From Serratia proteamaculans (GTDB taxonomy: Bacteria; Pseudomonadota; Gammaproteobacteria; Enterobacterales; Enterobacteriaceae), in NCBI RefSeq assembly GCF_008830365.1, contig NZ_WBKI01000003.1, forward strand, positions 62,001 to 126,000: a stretch of DNA of 64,000 bases. The letters run 5' to 3'. The notes below the pieces were generated by a model, which was not told where the DNA came from, made no database searches, and saw only the letters and a list, made by a program, of their open reading frames with translations. Shown in pieces: positions 1 to 12,540 of this stretch (its first letter is position 1; each line of letters starts with the position of its first letter). The translations under genes were made by a program, and so were the position numbers.

Positions 1-204
1 GCAGCGATAGGACTTTTTTATCACAGGGCCTAACTTGTAATAGGTATGTAAATTTATTGTGATTGGACGCGCAAAATTGACCCATTTTTAATTCATTTTT
101 GTTGAATAGCTCACTGTTCTCCCCTGCCCAGCTAATGGACACAACGTCTGATTAAACGGCATCATACTGATTAATAAAGAAAATAACTTTCTCTTATGCC
201 ATTT

Positions 205-233
205 TTGGCATTCACTGGTCGGTGTTGCATATG
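205..233 (+). promoter_or_regulatory. possible hut promoter
   Basis: A TTGGCA hexamer (205-210) is followed after 17 bases by CATATG (228-233). The -10 is poor, which would suit an activator-dependent catabolic promoter. A TGTGA half-site lies at 58-62 with a weak second half six bases on, so a CRP site is possible but not convincing. The rest of 1-204 holds no gene I can support. Confidence 0.35.
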
Positions 234-247
234 CTTGTACATACAAG
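234..247. promoter_or_regulatory. HutC-type operator
   Basis: CTTGTA and TACAAG form a perfect 6-base inverted repeat around a 2-base spacer. This is the known operator form of HutC, the GntR-family hut repressor that responds to urocanate. It lies about 94 bases before the chosen hutU start and just downstream of the possible -10, where a repressor would block transcription. The hutC gene itself is not in the window. Confidence 0.7.
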
Positions 248-340
248 TATATGTTAATAAACCCTACGCATTGTTATGGCGTGGTGATTCACCCCACCGC
301 GTTATGGGATTCTGTACCAATACTGTTTGAGGAAAATGCT

Positions 341-2032
341 GTGACTGCAAATAACAAAGTTCGCAATGTCGAAGTACGCGCACCACGCGGCACAAAATTA
401 AATGCAAAAAGCTGGCTGACCGAAGCGCCGTTGCGCATGCTGATGAACAACCTCGATCCTGAAGTGGCGGAGAACCCGCACGAGCTGGTGGTATATGGCG
501 GTATTGGCCGCGCTGCGCGTGACTGGGATTGCTATGACAAGATTGTCGCCACCCTGAAAACCCTGGAAGACGACGAAACGCTGCTGGTGCAGTCCGGCAA
601 ACCGGTTGGGGTATTCAAAACCCACAGCAACGCACCACGCGTGCTGATCGCCAACTCCAACCTGGTGCCTCACTGGGCAACCTGGGAACACTTTAACGAA
701 CTGGACGCCAAAGGCCTGGCCATGTACGGCCAGATGACCGCCGGCAGCTGGATCTACATCGGCAGCCAGGGCATCGTCCAGGGTACCTACGAGACCTTCG
801 TGGAAGCGGGTCGCCAGCATTATGACGGCAGCCTGCAGGGCCGCTGGGTGCTGACCGCCGGTCTGGGTGGCATGGGTGGCGCACAGCCGCTGGCCGCGAC
901 ATTGGCAGGCGCTTGCTCGCTGAACATCGAATGCCAGCAGAGCCGCATCGATTTCCGTCTGAAAACCCGCTACGTCGATGAACAAGCGGTGGATCTGGAC
1001 GACGCACTGGCTCGCATCAAGAAATACACCGCTGAAGGCAAAGCCATCTCCATCGCCCTGTGCGGTAACGCGGCGGACGTTCTGCCGGAACTGGTACGCC
1101 GCGGCGTGCGTCCGGACATGGTCACCGACCAGACCAGCGCCCACGATCCGCTGAACGGCTACCTGCCTAAGGGCTGGAGCTGGGAAGAATACCGTCAGCG
1201 TGCGCTGACCGAACCCGCTCAGGTGGTTATCGCCGCCAAGCAGTCAATGGCCGAACACGTCGAAGCCATGCTGGCGTTCCAGAAAATGGGCGTGCCAACC
1301 TTCGACTATGGCAACAACATTCGTCAGATGGCGAAAGAAATGGGCGTCAGCAACGCCTTTGATTTCCCGGGCTTCGTACCTGCTTACATCCGCCCGCTGT
1401 TCTGTCGCGGTGTTGGCCCATTCCGCTGGGCTGCACTGTCCGGCGATCCGCAAGACATCTACAAAACCGACGCCATGGTTAAAGAGCTGATCCCGGATGA
1501 CGAGCATCTGCACCGCTGGCTGGATATGGCGCGCGAGCGCATCAGCTTCCAGGGCCTGCCGGCACGTATCTGCTGGGTCGGTCTGGGCCAGCGCGCCAAG
1601 CTGGGTCTGGCGTTCAACGAAATGGTCCGCAGCGGTGAGCTGTCCGCACCAATCGTGATCGGCCGTGACCATCTGGACTCCGGCTCGGTTGCCAGCCCGA
1701 ACCGTGAAACCGAATCGATGAAAGACGGTTCAGACGCCGTCTCTGACTGGCCACTGCTTAATGCCCTGCTCAATACCGCCAGTGGCGCGACCTGGGTTTC
1801 TCTGCACCACGGTGGTGGCGTCGGCATGGGCTTCTCCCAGCATTCCGGTATGGTTATCGTTTGTGACGGCACCGATGAAGCCGCAGAACGCATCGCCCGC
1901 GTATTACATAATGACCCAGCCACCGGCGTGATGCGTCATGCCGATGCCGGTTACGACATCGCCATTGAATGCGCCCGAGAGCAAGGGTTGAACCTGCCGA
2001 TGGTGGCTGCGACTCAAGGAGACAAAGCATGA
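341..2032 (+). CDS. hutU: urocanate hydratase
   Basis: HutU converts urocanate to imidazolonepropionate, the second step of histidine breakdown in the cytoplasm, using tightly bound NAD+. The protein is 563 residues from a GTG start, close to the family's usual length of about 557-561. I chose this start because GAGGA sits just upstream and the similarity to HutU begins here; an upstream ATG at 251 would add 30 unconserved residues and lies next to the HutC operator. The Cys in ARICWVG (about residue 411) aligns with the active-site Cys410 of the Pseudomonas putida enzyme. The stop overlaps the hutH start by four bases (ATGA), so the two are translationally coupled. Confidence 0.95.
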   Translation: MTANNKVRNVEVRAPRGTKLNAKSWLTEAPLRMLMNNLDPEVAENPHELVVYGGIGRAARDWDCYDKIVATLKTLEDDETLLVQSGKPVGVFKTHSNAPRVLIANSNLVPHWATWEHFNELDAKGLAMYGQMTAGSWIYIGSQGIVQGTYETFVEAGRQHYDGSLQGRWVLTAGLGGMGGAQPLAATLAGACSLNIECQQSRIDFRLKTRYVDEQAVDLDDALARIKKYTAEGKAISIALCGNAADVLPELVRRGVRPDMVTDQTSAHDPLNGYLPKGWSWEEYRQRALTEPAQVVIAAKQSMAEHVEAMLAFQKMGVPTFDYGNNIRQMAKEMGVSNAFDFPGFVPAYIRPLFCRGVGPFRWAALSGDPQDIYKTDAMVKELIPDDEHLHRWLDMARERISFQGLPARICWVGLGQRAKLGLAFNEMVRSGELSAPIVIGRDHLDSGSVASPNRETESMKDGSDAVSDWPLLNALLNTASGATWVSLHHGGGVGMGFSQHSGMVIVCDGTDEAAERIARVLHNDPATGVMRHADAGYDIAIECAREQGLNLPMVAATQGDKA

Positions 2033-3564
2033 AAGCGCTGACTATCCGCCCAGGTCACCTGACACTGGCGCAACTGCGTGAAGTTTACCTACACCCGGTC
2101 ACCCTGACACTGGACGACAATGCCTACGCCGACATCCAGCAGAGTGTCGCCCTGGTTGAGCGTATCGTTGAGGAAGACCGCACCACTTACGGTATCAACA
2201 CCGGTTTCGGCTTGTTGGCATCCACCCGCATCGCCCGCGAAGATCTGGAAAATCTGCAGCGTTCGATCGTGCTGTCACACGCTGCCGGTGTCGGAGCGCC
2301 AACCGACGATAGCCTGGTGCGTCTGATTATGGTGTTGAAGATCAACAGCCTGTCGCGCGGTTTTTCCGGCATCCGTCTGGAAGTGATCCAGGCGCTGATG
2401 GCGCTGGTCAACGCCGAAGTTTACCCGCATATCCCGCTGAAAGGCTCCGTTGGCGCTTCCGGCGACCTGGCACCGTTGGCACACATGAGTCTGGTGCTGC
2501 TGGGTGAAGGCAAGGCCCGTTATCAGGGCGAATGGCTGCCCGCCACCGAAGCACTGGCCAAAGCGGGCCTGAAACCGCTGACGCTGGCGGCCAAAGAAGG
2601 CCTGGCGCTGCTGAACGGCACCCAGGTTTCCGCCGCCTTCGCCCTGCGTGGCCTGTTTGATGTAGAAGATCTGTACGCCGCAGCAACGGTCACCGGTAGC
2701 ATGACAGTGGAAGCCGCTCTGGGCTCACGCAGCCCGTTCGACGAGCGTATTCATGCCGTGCGTGGCCAGCGCGGCCAGATTGACGCCGCCGCCGCTTACC
2801 GCCACCTGCTGGGTGAACGCAGCGAAGTCTCCGATTCACACCGCAACTGCGACAAGGTGCAGGATCCGTACTCCCTGCGCTGCCAGCCGCAGGTGATGGG
2901 CGCCTGCCTGACCCAAATCCGCCAGGCCGCCGAAGTACTGGAAATCGAAGCCAACGCCGTCTCCGACAACCCACTGGTGTTCGCAGAACAGGGTGACGTG
3001 CTGTCCGGCGGTAACTTCCACGCCGAGCCGGTCGCGATGGCTGCCGACAATCTGGCGCTGGCGTTTGCCGAAATTGGCTCGTTGTCCGAACGTCGCATCT
3101 CGCTGATGATGGATAAGCACATGTCGCAACTGCCACCTTTCCTGGTGGACAACGGCGGGGTGAACTCCGGCTTTATGATTGCTCAGGTTACCGCCGCGGC
3201 GCTGACCAGCGAAAACAAGGCACTGGCGCACCCGGCCAGCGTCGACAGCATCCCAACCTCCGCCAACCAGGAAGACCATGTTTCCATGGCACCGGCCGCC
3301 GGTCGTCGCCTGTGGGAAATGGCGGATAACGTACGCGGCATTCTGGCCGTTGAATGGCTGGCTGCCTGTCAGGGACTGGATCTGCGTAAAGGGCTGAAAA
3401 CCACCGAAAGTCTGGAGCAGGCTCGTCGGGTGCTACGCGAGCAAGTCAGTTACTACGACAAGGATCGTTTCTTCGCCCCCGACATTGAAGCTGCCAGCCT
3501 GCTGTTGGCGGCTGGTCATCTGACCTCTTTGATGCCTGCAGCGCTGCTGCCTAGCCAGGCATAA
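2029..3564 (+). CDS. hutH: histidine ammonia-lyase
   Basis: HutH deaminates histidine to urocanate, the first step of the hut pathway. The start is the ATG overlapping the hutU stop, with AAGGAG a few bases upstream; the product is 511 residues, the normal length. The Ala-Ser-Gly triplet that cyclises to the MIO electrophile is at residues 143-145 inside [14 protein letters not shown]. Longer in-frame starts inside hutU exist but lack the N-terminus typical of HutH ([13 protein letters not shown]). The gene is second in the operon, and a permease gene follows after 100 bases. Confidence 0.96.
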   Translation: MKALTIRPGHLTLAQLREVYLHPVTLTLDDNAYADIQQSVALVERIVEEDRTTYGINTGFGLLASTRIAREDLENLQRSIVLSHAAGVGAPTDDSLVRLIMVLKINSLSRGFSGIRLEVIQALMALVNAEVYPHIPLKGSVGASGDLAPLAHMSLVLLGEGKARYQGEWLPATEALAKAGLKPLTLAAKEGLALLNGTQVSAAFALRGLFDVEDLYAAATVTGSMTVEAALGSRSPFDERIHAVRGQRGQIDAAAAYRHLLGERSEVSDSHRNCDKVQDPYSLRCQPQVMGACLTQIRQAAEVLEIEANAVSDNPLVFAEQGDVLSGGNFHAEPVAMAADNLALAFAEIGSLSERRISLMMDKHMSQLPPFLVDNGGVNSGFMIAQVTAAALTSENKALAHPASVDSIPTSANQEDHVSMAPAAGRRLWEMADNVRGILAVEWLAACQGLDLRKGLKTTESLEQARRVLREQVSYYDKDRFFAPDIEAASLLLAAGHLTSLMPAALLPSQA

Positions 3565-3594
3565 ATAAAACCTACCACGCAGTTTGTTCTGTCC

Positions 3595-3617
3595 CACCGG
3601 GCGCGTTCCGCCCGGTG
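3595..3617 (+). repeat. hairpin between hutH and the permease gene
   Basis: CACCGGGC and GCCCGGTG form a perfect 8-base stem around a 7-base loop. No T-run follows, so it is unlikely to be a full terminator; it may stabilise the upstream hutUH message or reduce read-through into the permease gene. Confidence 0.5.
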
Positions 3618-3664
3618 CGGATAGCGCGTGCCTGTTCTGCCGTAAAAACTCGACGGGAAGCAAC

Positions 3665-5056
3665 ATGCATAACGAAACAACACAACTCAGACGCGGATTA
3701 AACGCGCGACATATCCGCTTTATGGCACTCGGTTCCGCCATCGGTACCGGCCTGTTTTATGGCTCCGCCGGGGCGATACAACTGGCCGGTCCTGCGGTGC
3801 TGCTGGCCTATCTGGTGGGCGGCGCGGCGGTGTTTATGGTGATGCGCGCACTGGGTGAAATGGCGGTACATCAGCCGGTTTCCGGTTCGTTCGGCCACTA
3901 CGCCAGCCACTATCTCGGCCCGCTGGCCGGTTTCCTCACCGGCTGGACCTATACCTTCGAAATGGTGATTGTCGCCTTGGCGGACGTGACCGCCTTCGGC
4001 ATCTATATGGGGCTGTGGTTCCCGGACGTCGCCCAATGGGTGTGGGTGCTTAGCATCATTATGTTTATCGGCGCGCTCAATCTGTGCAGCGTGAAAGTGT
4101 TCGGTGAAATGGAGTTCTGGCTGTCGCTGATCAAGGTTGCAGCCATTGTGGCAATGATAGTCGGCGGTGCGGCGGTGATGCTGTTTGGTTTCGGCCAGAC
4201 TCAGCACGCCACCGGCATCAGCAATCTGTGGGAACACGGCGGCTTTATGCCTAACGGCTTCAGCGGCGTGGTCGCTTCATTGGCGGTCGTGATGTTCGCC
4301 TTTGGCGGCATTGAGATCATCGGCATCACCGCCAGCGAGGCGAAAGACCCCGCGAAGGTCCTGCCGAAGGCGATCAATGCGGTTCCGATTCGTATCCTGC
4401 TGTTCTATGTGCTGACACTGCTGGTACTGATGGCTATCTATCCGTGGAACAGCATCGGTCAGAACGGCAGCCCATTTGTTGAGATCTTCAGCAATCTGGG
4501 GATCAGCTCCGCCGCCAACGTGTTGAACGTGGTGGTGATCACCGCCGCGATTTCCGCCATCAACAGCGATATTTTCGGTGCGGGCCGCATGATGTACGGC
4601 ATGGCGCAAGATGGCCAGGCGCCGAAAAGCTTTACCCGGTTGACCAATAACGGCGTGCCCTGGATGACGGTGCTGGTGATGTCGGTGGCCCTGCTGCTGG
4701 GCGTGGTGCTCAACTACCTGATGCCTAAACAGGTGTTTATGATCATCGCCTCCATTGCCACCTTCGCCACCGTCTGGGTGTGGCTGATGATCTTGCTGTC
4801 GCAGATCGCCATGCGCCGCACGCTGACGCCGCAAGAGGTCAGCAAACTGAGTTTCCCGGTGCCATGGTGGCCGGTCGCACCGGCACTGGCAACGATATTT
4901 ATGCTGTTCGTTATCGGCCTGCTCGGTTACTTCGAAGACAGCCGCATCGCCCTGTACGTTGGGCTGGTGTGGGTGGCCTTCCTTACCCTGGCTTACTGGT
5001 TGTGGGTGCGTAAAAAAGGCAGGGGTTCACCCGTCACGTCCTCACCACAGCATTAA
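3665..5056 (+). CDS. hutT: APC-family amino acid permease, probable histidine transporter
   Basis: An inner-membrane amino acid:proton symporter of the APC superfamily, 463 residues from an ATG preceded by GGGAAG. About twelve hydrophobic segments are visible. The N-terminal [21 protein letters not shown] is the substrate-binding TM1 region of the AAT subfamily, and the protein is most like ProY/HutT transporters. Position directly after hutUH suggests histidine (possibly urocanate) as substrate; the specificity is inferred from context. A frame open from 3584 would add residues over the intergenic hairpin and is rejected. Confidence 0.88.
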   Translation: MHNETTQLRRGLNARHIRFMALGSAIGTGLFYGSAGAIQLAGPAVLLAYLVGGAAVFMVMRALGEMAVHQPVSGSFGHYASHYLGPLAGFLTGWTYTFEMVIVALADVTAFGIYMGLWFPDVAQWVWVLSIIMFIGALNLCSVKVFGEMEFWLSLIKVAAIVAMIVGGAAVMLFGFGQTQHATGISNLWEHGGFMPNGFSGVVASLAVVMFAFGGIEIIGITASEAKDPAKVLPKAINAVPIRILLFYVLTLLVLMAIYPWNSIGQNGSPFVEIFSNLGISSAANVLNVVVITAAISAINSDIFGAGRMMYGMAQDGQAPKSFTRLTNNGVPWMTVLVMSVALLLGVVLNYLMPKQVFMIIASIATFATVWVWLMILLSQIAMRRTLTPQEVSKLSFPVPWWPVAPALATIFMLFVIGLLGYFEDSRIALYVGLVWVAFLTLAYWLWVRKKGRGSPVTSSPQH

Positions 5057-5057
5057 C

Positions 5058-5150
5058 CTCACGAGCCTGCTGGCACCGGACATCGCCAGCAGCGCCGCGC
5101 TGTTGCAGAATGAGCTGGCGCTGGCGGAGATTGCCCCGGCCTTACTGTAA
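5058..5150 (+). pseudogene. possible remnant of a HutH-type C-terminus
   Basis: Immediately after the permease stop, the next forward frame reads LTSLLAPDIASSAALLQNEL and continues to a stop at 5150. The core APDI...LL...ALL resembles the HutH C-terminus ([14 protein letters not shown]...PAALL) at roughly nine of 25 positions, but it is not a copy of the hutH 600 bases upstream at DNA level. It has no start codon or SD of its own. It may be the last trace of a second aromatic amino acid lyase gene, or chance similarity. Confidence 0.3.
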
Positions 5151-5185
5151 CCCCCGTCCCTGCCCGCCGGGCGGGGGCACCAAGG

Positions 5186-6376
5186 TTAGCGCTGAGCCAG
5201 AGCCTCACGGATATCTGCCTGCAGATCGCTCAGATCTTCCAGCCCGGCAGACAGTCGCACCAAACCGTCGCTGATATGGTGACGCTGCCGCTCCTCGGCG
5301 CTGTAGGCCGAGTGCGTCATGCTCGCCGGGTGTTGGGCCAGAGATTCACAATCCCCCAGGCTGACCGCGCGCAAGATGAGGCCTAGCCCATTGAGGAAGC
5401 GGATCCCCGCGGCCATACCGCCTTTCAGTTCAAATGCCAGCATGCCGCCTGGCCGCGCCATTTGCCGCTGCGCCAATGCATACTGCGGGAAGTCCTCCAG
5501 ACCGGGATAATAAACCCGTTCCACCGCCGAATGCTGCGCCAGCATTTCCGCCAGGTGCTGAGCGTTATCGCAGTGGCGCTCCATACGCAGCGGCAAGGTT
5601 TTCAGCCCACGCAGCAGCAACGCGGCATCCTGTGCCGACAGTACCGCGCCGTTCATGTCTTTCAGACCGACCAAACGGATGTCCTGCGCCAGATCCTGAC
5701 GCGTCACCGCCAGACCGGCCAATAAGTCACCGTGCCCCCCGATGTATTTGGTGGCGGAATGCACCACAATGTCCGCCCCCAACTCCAGCGGCCGTTGCAG
5801 ATACGGCGTGCAATAGGTGTTATCCACCAGCAACAGCGCCCCCTGACGGTGAGCAATCTCGGCGACCGCAGCAATATCGACCAGCCGCATATTTGGGTTA
5901 GCTGGCGTTTCGCAATACACCAGCCGGGTACGCGGCCCTATCGCCGCCGCCAACCGCTCTGGCCGGGTCAGGTCAACGTGGGTGACTTTCACACCGTAAC
6001 GTGCCAGTCCATGATGGAAGTAGCTGAAAGTGCAGCCATAAATGGTTTCATCGACGATCAGCTCATCCCCCGGGCTGAGCAGCGTCCAGCAGCAGGCGGT
6101 AATCGCGCCCATGCCGGAGGCAAAAGCCACCGCTGCCTCCCCACCTTCCAGATCGGCAATTCGCTGTTCCAGCAGGTTAACCGTTGGGTTGGCAATACGT
6201 GAATAAAAATAGCCTGGCTCAGTGCCAGCAAAACAGGCACCGCCGTATTCCGCCGTCGGGAAGGTAAAGGTCGAACTCATAAACACCGGTGGGCAGAGCG
6301 CCCCCAGATATTGCTGGGGATCGTAGCCGTGGTGGATCGCTCGCGTGGCAAAGCCGTGCCTGAGGATGGCAGACAT
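5186..6376 (-). CDS. mgl: methionine gamma-lyase
   Basis: A PLP enzyme that splits methionine into methanethiol, 2-oxobutyrate and ammonia in the cytoplasm. The 396-residue product follows the Pseudomonas putida MGL almost throughout: [14 protein letters not shown] at the N-terminus, Tyr113 and Cys115 in TIYGCTF (equivalent to Tyr114/Cys116, the Cys being typical of MGL rather than of cystathionine lyases) and the PLP lysine at residue 210 in [21 protein letters not shown] precedes the ATG. It is the last gene of a minus-strand operon behind a SQR-like flavoprotein and a DUF1641 protein, 46 bases downstream of the latter. Cystathionine gamma-lyase is the main alternative. Confidence 0.9.
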   Translation of the reverse strand: MSAILRHGFATRAIHHGYDPQQYLGALCPPVFMSSTFTFPTAEYGGACFAGTEPGYFYSRIANPTVNLLEQRIADLEGGEAAVAFASGMGAITACCWTLLSPGDELIVDETIYGCTFSYFHHGLARYGVKVTHVDLTRPERLAAAIGPRTRLVYCETPANPNMRLVDIAAVAEIAHRQGALLLVDNTYCTPYLQRPLELGADIVVHSATKYIGGHGDLLAGLAVTRQDLAQDIRLVGLKDMNGAVLSAQDAALLLRGLKTLPLRMERHCDNAQHLAEMLAQHSAVERVYYPGLEDFPQYALAQRQMARPGGMLAFELKGGMAAGIRFLNGLGLILRAVSLGDCESLAQHPASMTHSAYSAEERQRHHISDGLVRLSAGLEDLSDLQADIREALAQR

Positions 6377-6422
6377 AACAACTCCTTTCCTGAATGAGTG
6401 AAAGCAATTCCAATGATTCCGA

Positions 6423-6794
6423 TTAAACCTCTGGGGGCAGTGCTCCGCTGCGCACCCGCTGGCCGATGATTTGCAGGGTACGTAGCACCAGCATCAGGCC
6501 CAGCAAGGTATCTGGCTGACGCAACAAGGCATACAGCGAGCGAAAATTAGCGGGTGAGGGATCCGACTGCAGCTCGGTATGCGCCATCTTTAATGCCATT
6601 CCCCCTTCCCACCCCGCAGCCACCAGGCCTTCAAACACGCCGGACAATTTCTCCACCAGCGCGTTATCGGCGATATCCACCAGATCCGACAGCAGCGACA
6701 GCAGATCGACCACGTTATCGAGTCGCCCACCGGCCAGCAGTGGCTGTAACTTGTCCAGCAAGGGTGCCAGGGATTGTTGTTCAGATGCGTTCAT
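6423..6794 (-). CDS. DUF1641 family protein
   Basis: A small helical protein of 123 residues with no signal peptide or clear membrane helix. The central part, with EGGMALKMAHTELQ and FRSLYALLRQPDTLLGLMLVL, matches the DUF1641 family, whose biochemical function is unknown. Family members are often encoded next to NADH:quinone or sulfide:quinone oxidoreductases (Bacillus subtilis yjlC-ndh is one case), and here the gene lies 10 bases after an SQR-like gene. It is therefore probably an accessory or anchoring partner of that flavoprotein. GGAGGG precedes the start. Confidence 0.8.
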   Translation of the reverse strand: MNASEQQSLAPLLDKLQPLLAGGRLDNVVDLLSLLSDLVDIADNALVEKLSGVFEGLVAAGWEGGMALKMAHTELQSDPSPANFRSLYALLRQPDTLLGLMLVLRTLQIIGQRVRSGALPPEV

Positions 6795-6804
6795 AGGCCC
6801 TCCG

Positions 6805-7998
6805 TTAGATCAGCCCGCGTACCGTTGCCCAATAGAGCCCGCGATTAAAGCCGTTGCGCAGCATGCCGCCCACTTTGGTTGACGGTGTCGGCAGCACATC
6901 GTGGCGATAGTCATAGACCAGCGGCATACCGGCTTGCAGCCCCATTTGGGCGATCGCCTGTACTTTGCCGTCGTAGTGGCTGACGGTTTGGCCCAGTCGC
7001 AGTTCAGCCACGATATTGTCAGCGATCACCGGTGCCTGATTGTGGCAAGAGCCACCGGCCTTGCTGACCGGCAGATCCACCGTATCGCCGATAACATAAA
7101 CCCCCTGCTGACCATAAACCTGTAACGTCTGGTGGTCGGTCGGCAGCCAGCCTTCGCCAGTGTTGCCCTCACTCAGACCGGTATTGCACACCGCCTCCAC
7201 CGCGCGGATCGGTGGCGTGGCCATAAGAATATCGAACGGCTGTTCCTCACCCTCGGCGGAGTAAGCAATTTTCTGCTGTGCGTCCACCCGGCTGAGAGTA
7301 AACCCACGCTGATGACGGATATCACGCGCCGCGAAGATGCCGGGCAAGGCCTCGGCGGTTGGACGTTGCAAAAACAAACAGTTACGCAGCAACTGCGAGA
7401 CACTGGGATAGGTATAAACAATTTCGACCGCCTTACGCACCCCGCGTCGACGCAGGTAATCATCGAGCATCAGCGTGGTTTCTATCGGTGCAATACCGCA
7501 CTGATGCGGCACGTTAGGCGTTTCGGGGAAGGAGACGGTAATAAAAATTCGGCCTTTTTCAATCGTCGCCAGCTTTTGCGCCAGCTGTCGGGCTGCCTGA
7601 TATTGGTAGAAGTGATCGCCCGCCTGCGCCAGCCCGTCGATACGATCCGGCCAGGGCACACAGCCAGTGGCAAACACCAAAAAATCATAGGGGTACTGTT
7701 TACCGCTGTGGCAATGGATCACCCGTTGAGATAAATCGAATCGCTCTGCCTTGTCGACAATAAACTTTATTTCCGGGCGTAACAGGCTTTGTTGAGAACG
7801 GGTTAATTCCTGCTTGAAGAAGGCGTTAAAAGCCACATACATAAATGCCGGTTTATAATAGTGAAACGGGGAGTCCGATATCATTAATAACTCAACTTTA
7901 TTATTCACTATCTCCCGATGTAATTTCGCGGCCAGTAAATTAGCCAATATAGTCCCGCCAGTGCCACCACCGACTATCACAATCCTGTTTCGCATCAA
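6805..7998 (-). CDS. sulfide:quinone oxidoreductase-like FAD flavoprotein
   Basis: A 397-residue two-dinucleotide-binding-domain flavoprotein. The N-terminal IVIVGGGTGGTILAN is the FAD Rossmann motif and YVIGDTVDLP near residue 301 is the second FAD-contact motif. Cys113 (FATGC), Cys167 (PHQCG) and Cys318 (GGSCHNQAP) are spaced like the three redox cysteines of sulfide:quinone reductases, which separates it from plain NDH-2 enzymes. It would pass electrons from sulfide or a related thiol to the quinone pool at the inner face of the membrane. It is first in an operon with DUF1641 and methionine gamma-lyase genes. Substrate is inferred from motifs and context. Confidence 0.78.
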   Translation of the reverse strand: MMRNRIVIVGGGTGGTILANLLAAKLHREIVNNKVELLMISDSPFHYYKPAFMYVAFNAFFKQELTRSQQSLLRPEIKFIVDKAERFDLSQRVIHCHSGKQYPYDFLVFATGCVPWPDRIDGLAQAGDHFYQYQAARQLAQKLATIEKGRIFITVSFPETPNVPHQCGIAPIETTLMLDDYLRRRGVRKAVEIVYTYPSVSQLLRNCLFLQRPTAEALPGIFAARDIRHQRGFTLSRVDAQQKIAYSAEGEEQPFDILMATPPIRAVEAVCNTGLSEGNTGEGWLPTDHQTLQVYGQQGVYVIGDTVDLPVSKAGGSCHNQAPVIADNIVAELRLGQTVSHYDGKVQAIAQMGLQAGMPLVYDYRHDVLPTPSTKVGGMLRNGFNRGLYWATVRGLI

Positions 7999-8256
7999 AC
8001 CCTCGCCCAGCCGGCCTGCGGGTCGGCAAATTGATAGGGGAACGAATTGAGGCAGGTTACTGCTATCCGAACTCTGCCTTACTGGCAGTCTAGTAACTAA
8101 AAATTATAAAGCAATTAAAAAGGGAATTTATAAATAGGAATTTTATTATTATAATTAAATTATAGAGTTATAAAACACCGAATCAATAATTAATAATATA
8201 CTAATAAATAACACACTATAACTTACTGGAATCATAACTCGCTGGATAACACCTAT
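7999..8256. other. AT-rich upstream region of the SQR operon
   Basis: The first part holds a small inverted repeat, CTGCC-5-GGCAG, at about 8074-8088. From about 8095 the sequence is strikingly AT-rich, unlike the flanking genes. It must contain the promoter of the SQR-DUF1641-MGL operon, but I cannot choose between several AT-rich -10 candidates. No open frame here looks like a gene. Confidence 0.5.
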
Positions 8257-8284
8257 AAAAAAACCCGCCGCAGCGGGTTTTTAT
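8257..8284 (-). terminator. intrinsic terminator of pyrG-eno
   Basis: AAACCCGC (8261-8268) pairs with GCGGGTTT (8273-8280) around a 4-base loop. On the minus strand a run of T follows (complement of the A-run at 8257-8263), 22 bases after the eno stop. Confidence 0.85.
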
Positions 8285-8306
8285 TTAGCAACGAACCAAG
8301 CCGTTA

Positions 8307-9671
<1,365 letters not shown>

Positions 9672-9683
9672 CTACCAAATATT

Positions 9684-11336
<1,653 letters not shown>

Positions 11337-11375
11337 TTAGGTTTAAAGACGATGGAAGAACCAAGACGGGAAAGT

Positions 11376-11404
11376 AGTATACCCGAACCTCTTCAGACCT
11401 ACAA
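11376..11404 (-). promoter_or_regulatory. probable pyrG promoter
   Basis: On the minus strand TTGTAG (11399-11404) and TATACT (11376-11381) are separated by 17 bases; the -10 matches five of six consensus positions. Transcription would start about 45-50 bases before the pyrG ATG. Confidence 0.6.
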
Positions 11405-11688
11405 ACGATCGTTTTACTGTCCATCATCTCTGTCACCCTCAGGAGTTCATCCGGGTTTACCTTATCGGCACACCCTCGGTGGTCTTTTTAAAACAATGAG
11501 TTAGCACGGAAAATCTCAATTTACCGCCCTTTGGCAACCATAAAACACCTTAGATTTCAGTTTGTTGGCGTTTTACTGTCGGGACGTCGCGGTTCAGCAA
11601 ACCATGACCCAAAGCTTAACCGTTTCAGCTTAGGTAGATCTTGTCTCCGATCAACATTGCGACATTCATAGGACAGCACCGCAGCAGA
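11405..11688. other. mazG-pyrG intergenic region
   Basis: Beyond the pyrG promoter this stretch holds no gene I can support and no clear terminator downstream of mazG, so some mazG transcripts may run into pyrG. Confidence 0.4.
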
Positions 11689-12483
11689 TTAGTTTTCCTG
11701 ACATTTAACCTGCTGCCACGCCTCTTCCATCTGCTCCAGCGTGGCTTCACCCATTTGCAGCCCACGCTGTTTGACGATCTCTTCCACCTGACGGAAACGG
11801 CGCTCAAACTTGCGATTGGCTGCCTGCAGCGCGTTTTCTGCCTTGTGGCCAAGATGACGGGATAAATTCACCGTGGCGAACAGCAGATCGCCGATTTCCT
11901 CTTCCAGCTTCTGCTCGTCGACCACCGCCTGCCGCGCTTCATGCATCACTTCGTCGATCTCTTCGTACACCTTGTCCAGCACTGGCCCCAGAGTGTGCCA
12001 GTCAAAACCGACCGAGGCGCAGCGTTTCTGAATTTTGTGCGCCTTCATCAATGCCGGCAACGCCTGAGGAATGTCATCCAACGCCGAATGCAGCTCTTTC
12101 TCGGCGCGTTCACCGGCCTTCAACTGCTCCCAGCGCGCCGCAACGACTTCACTGTCCGCAGCATCGGCTTCGCCAAAGATATGCGGGTGACGGCGCTCCA
12201 GCTTGTCGCTGATGGCATTGCACACCTCATCGAAGTCAAACAGCCCCTGCTCCTGGCCCATTTGGGCATAAAACACCACCTGGAACAGCAGATCGCCCAG
12301 TTCATCACGCAGATCGCCATAGTCCTGGCGCTCAATGGCATCCAGCACTTCGTAGGTTTCTTCCAGCGTGTAAGGCGCGATAGTGGCGAAGGTTTGCTTG
12401 CGGTCCCACGGGCAACCGGCCTGCGGATCGCGCAGCGTTTTCATGATGTTCAGCAAGCGTTGCAGCGGAGAAGATTGGGTCAT
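11689..12483 (-). CDS. mazG: nucleoside triphosphate pyrophosphohydrolase MazG
   Basis: MazG hydrolyses (d)NTPs to the monophosphates and pyrophosphate; in E. coli it lowers ppGpp indirectly and affects survival under starvation. The product is 264 residues from the ATG encoding MTQSSPLQRLL, matching the family's 263; a frame extended ten residues upstream is rejected as unconserved. Two MazG repeats are visible, each with the metal-binding Glu-Glu-x-x-Glu pattern (YTLEETYEVLDAIE and DEQKLEEEIGDLLFATVNLSRH). It lies 57 bases downstream of relA in the conserved relA-mazG order. Confidence 0.96.
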   Translation of the reverse strand: MTQSSPLQRLLNIMKTLRDPQAGCPWDRKQTFATIAPYTLEETYEVLDAIERQDYGDLRDELGDLLFQVVFYAQMGQEQGLFDFDEVCNAISDKLERRHPHIFGEADAADSEVVAARWEQLKAGERAEKELHSALDDIPQALPALMKAHKIQKRCASVGFDWHTLGPVLDKVYEEIDEVMHEARQAVVDEQKLEEEIGDLLFATVNLSRHLGHKAENALQAANRKFERRFRQVEEIVKQRGLQMGEATLEQMEEAWQQVKCQEN

Positions 12484-12540
12484 GACAGAGTCTCTGAAAG
12501 GTGCGGGGCCCAATATATGGGCCCCGATAAAAATGTAAGG

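Noticed and set aside
251-340. Upstream ATG start for hutU
   Set aside because: It adds 30 unconserved residues, has no SD and lies next to the HutC operator; the GTG at 341 has an SD and gives the family length.
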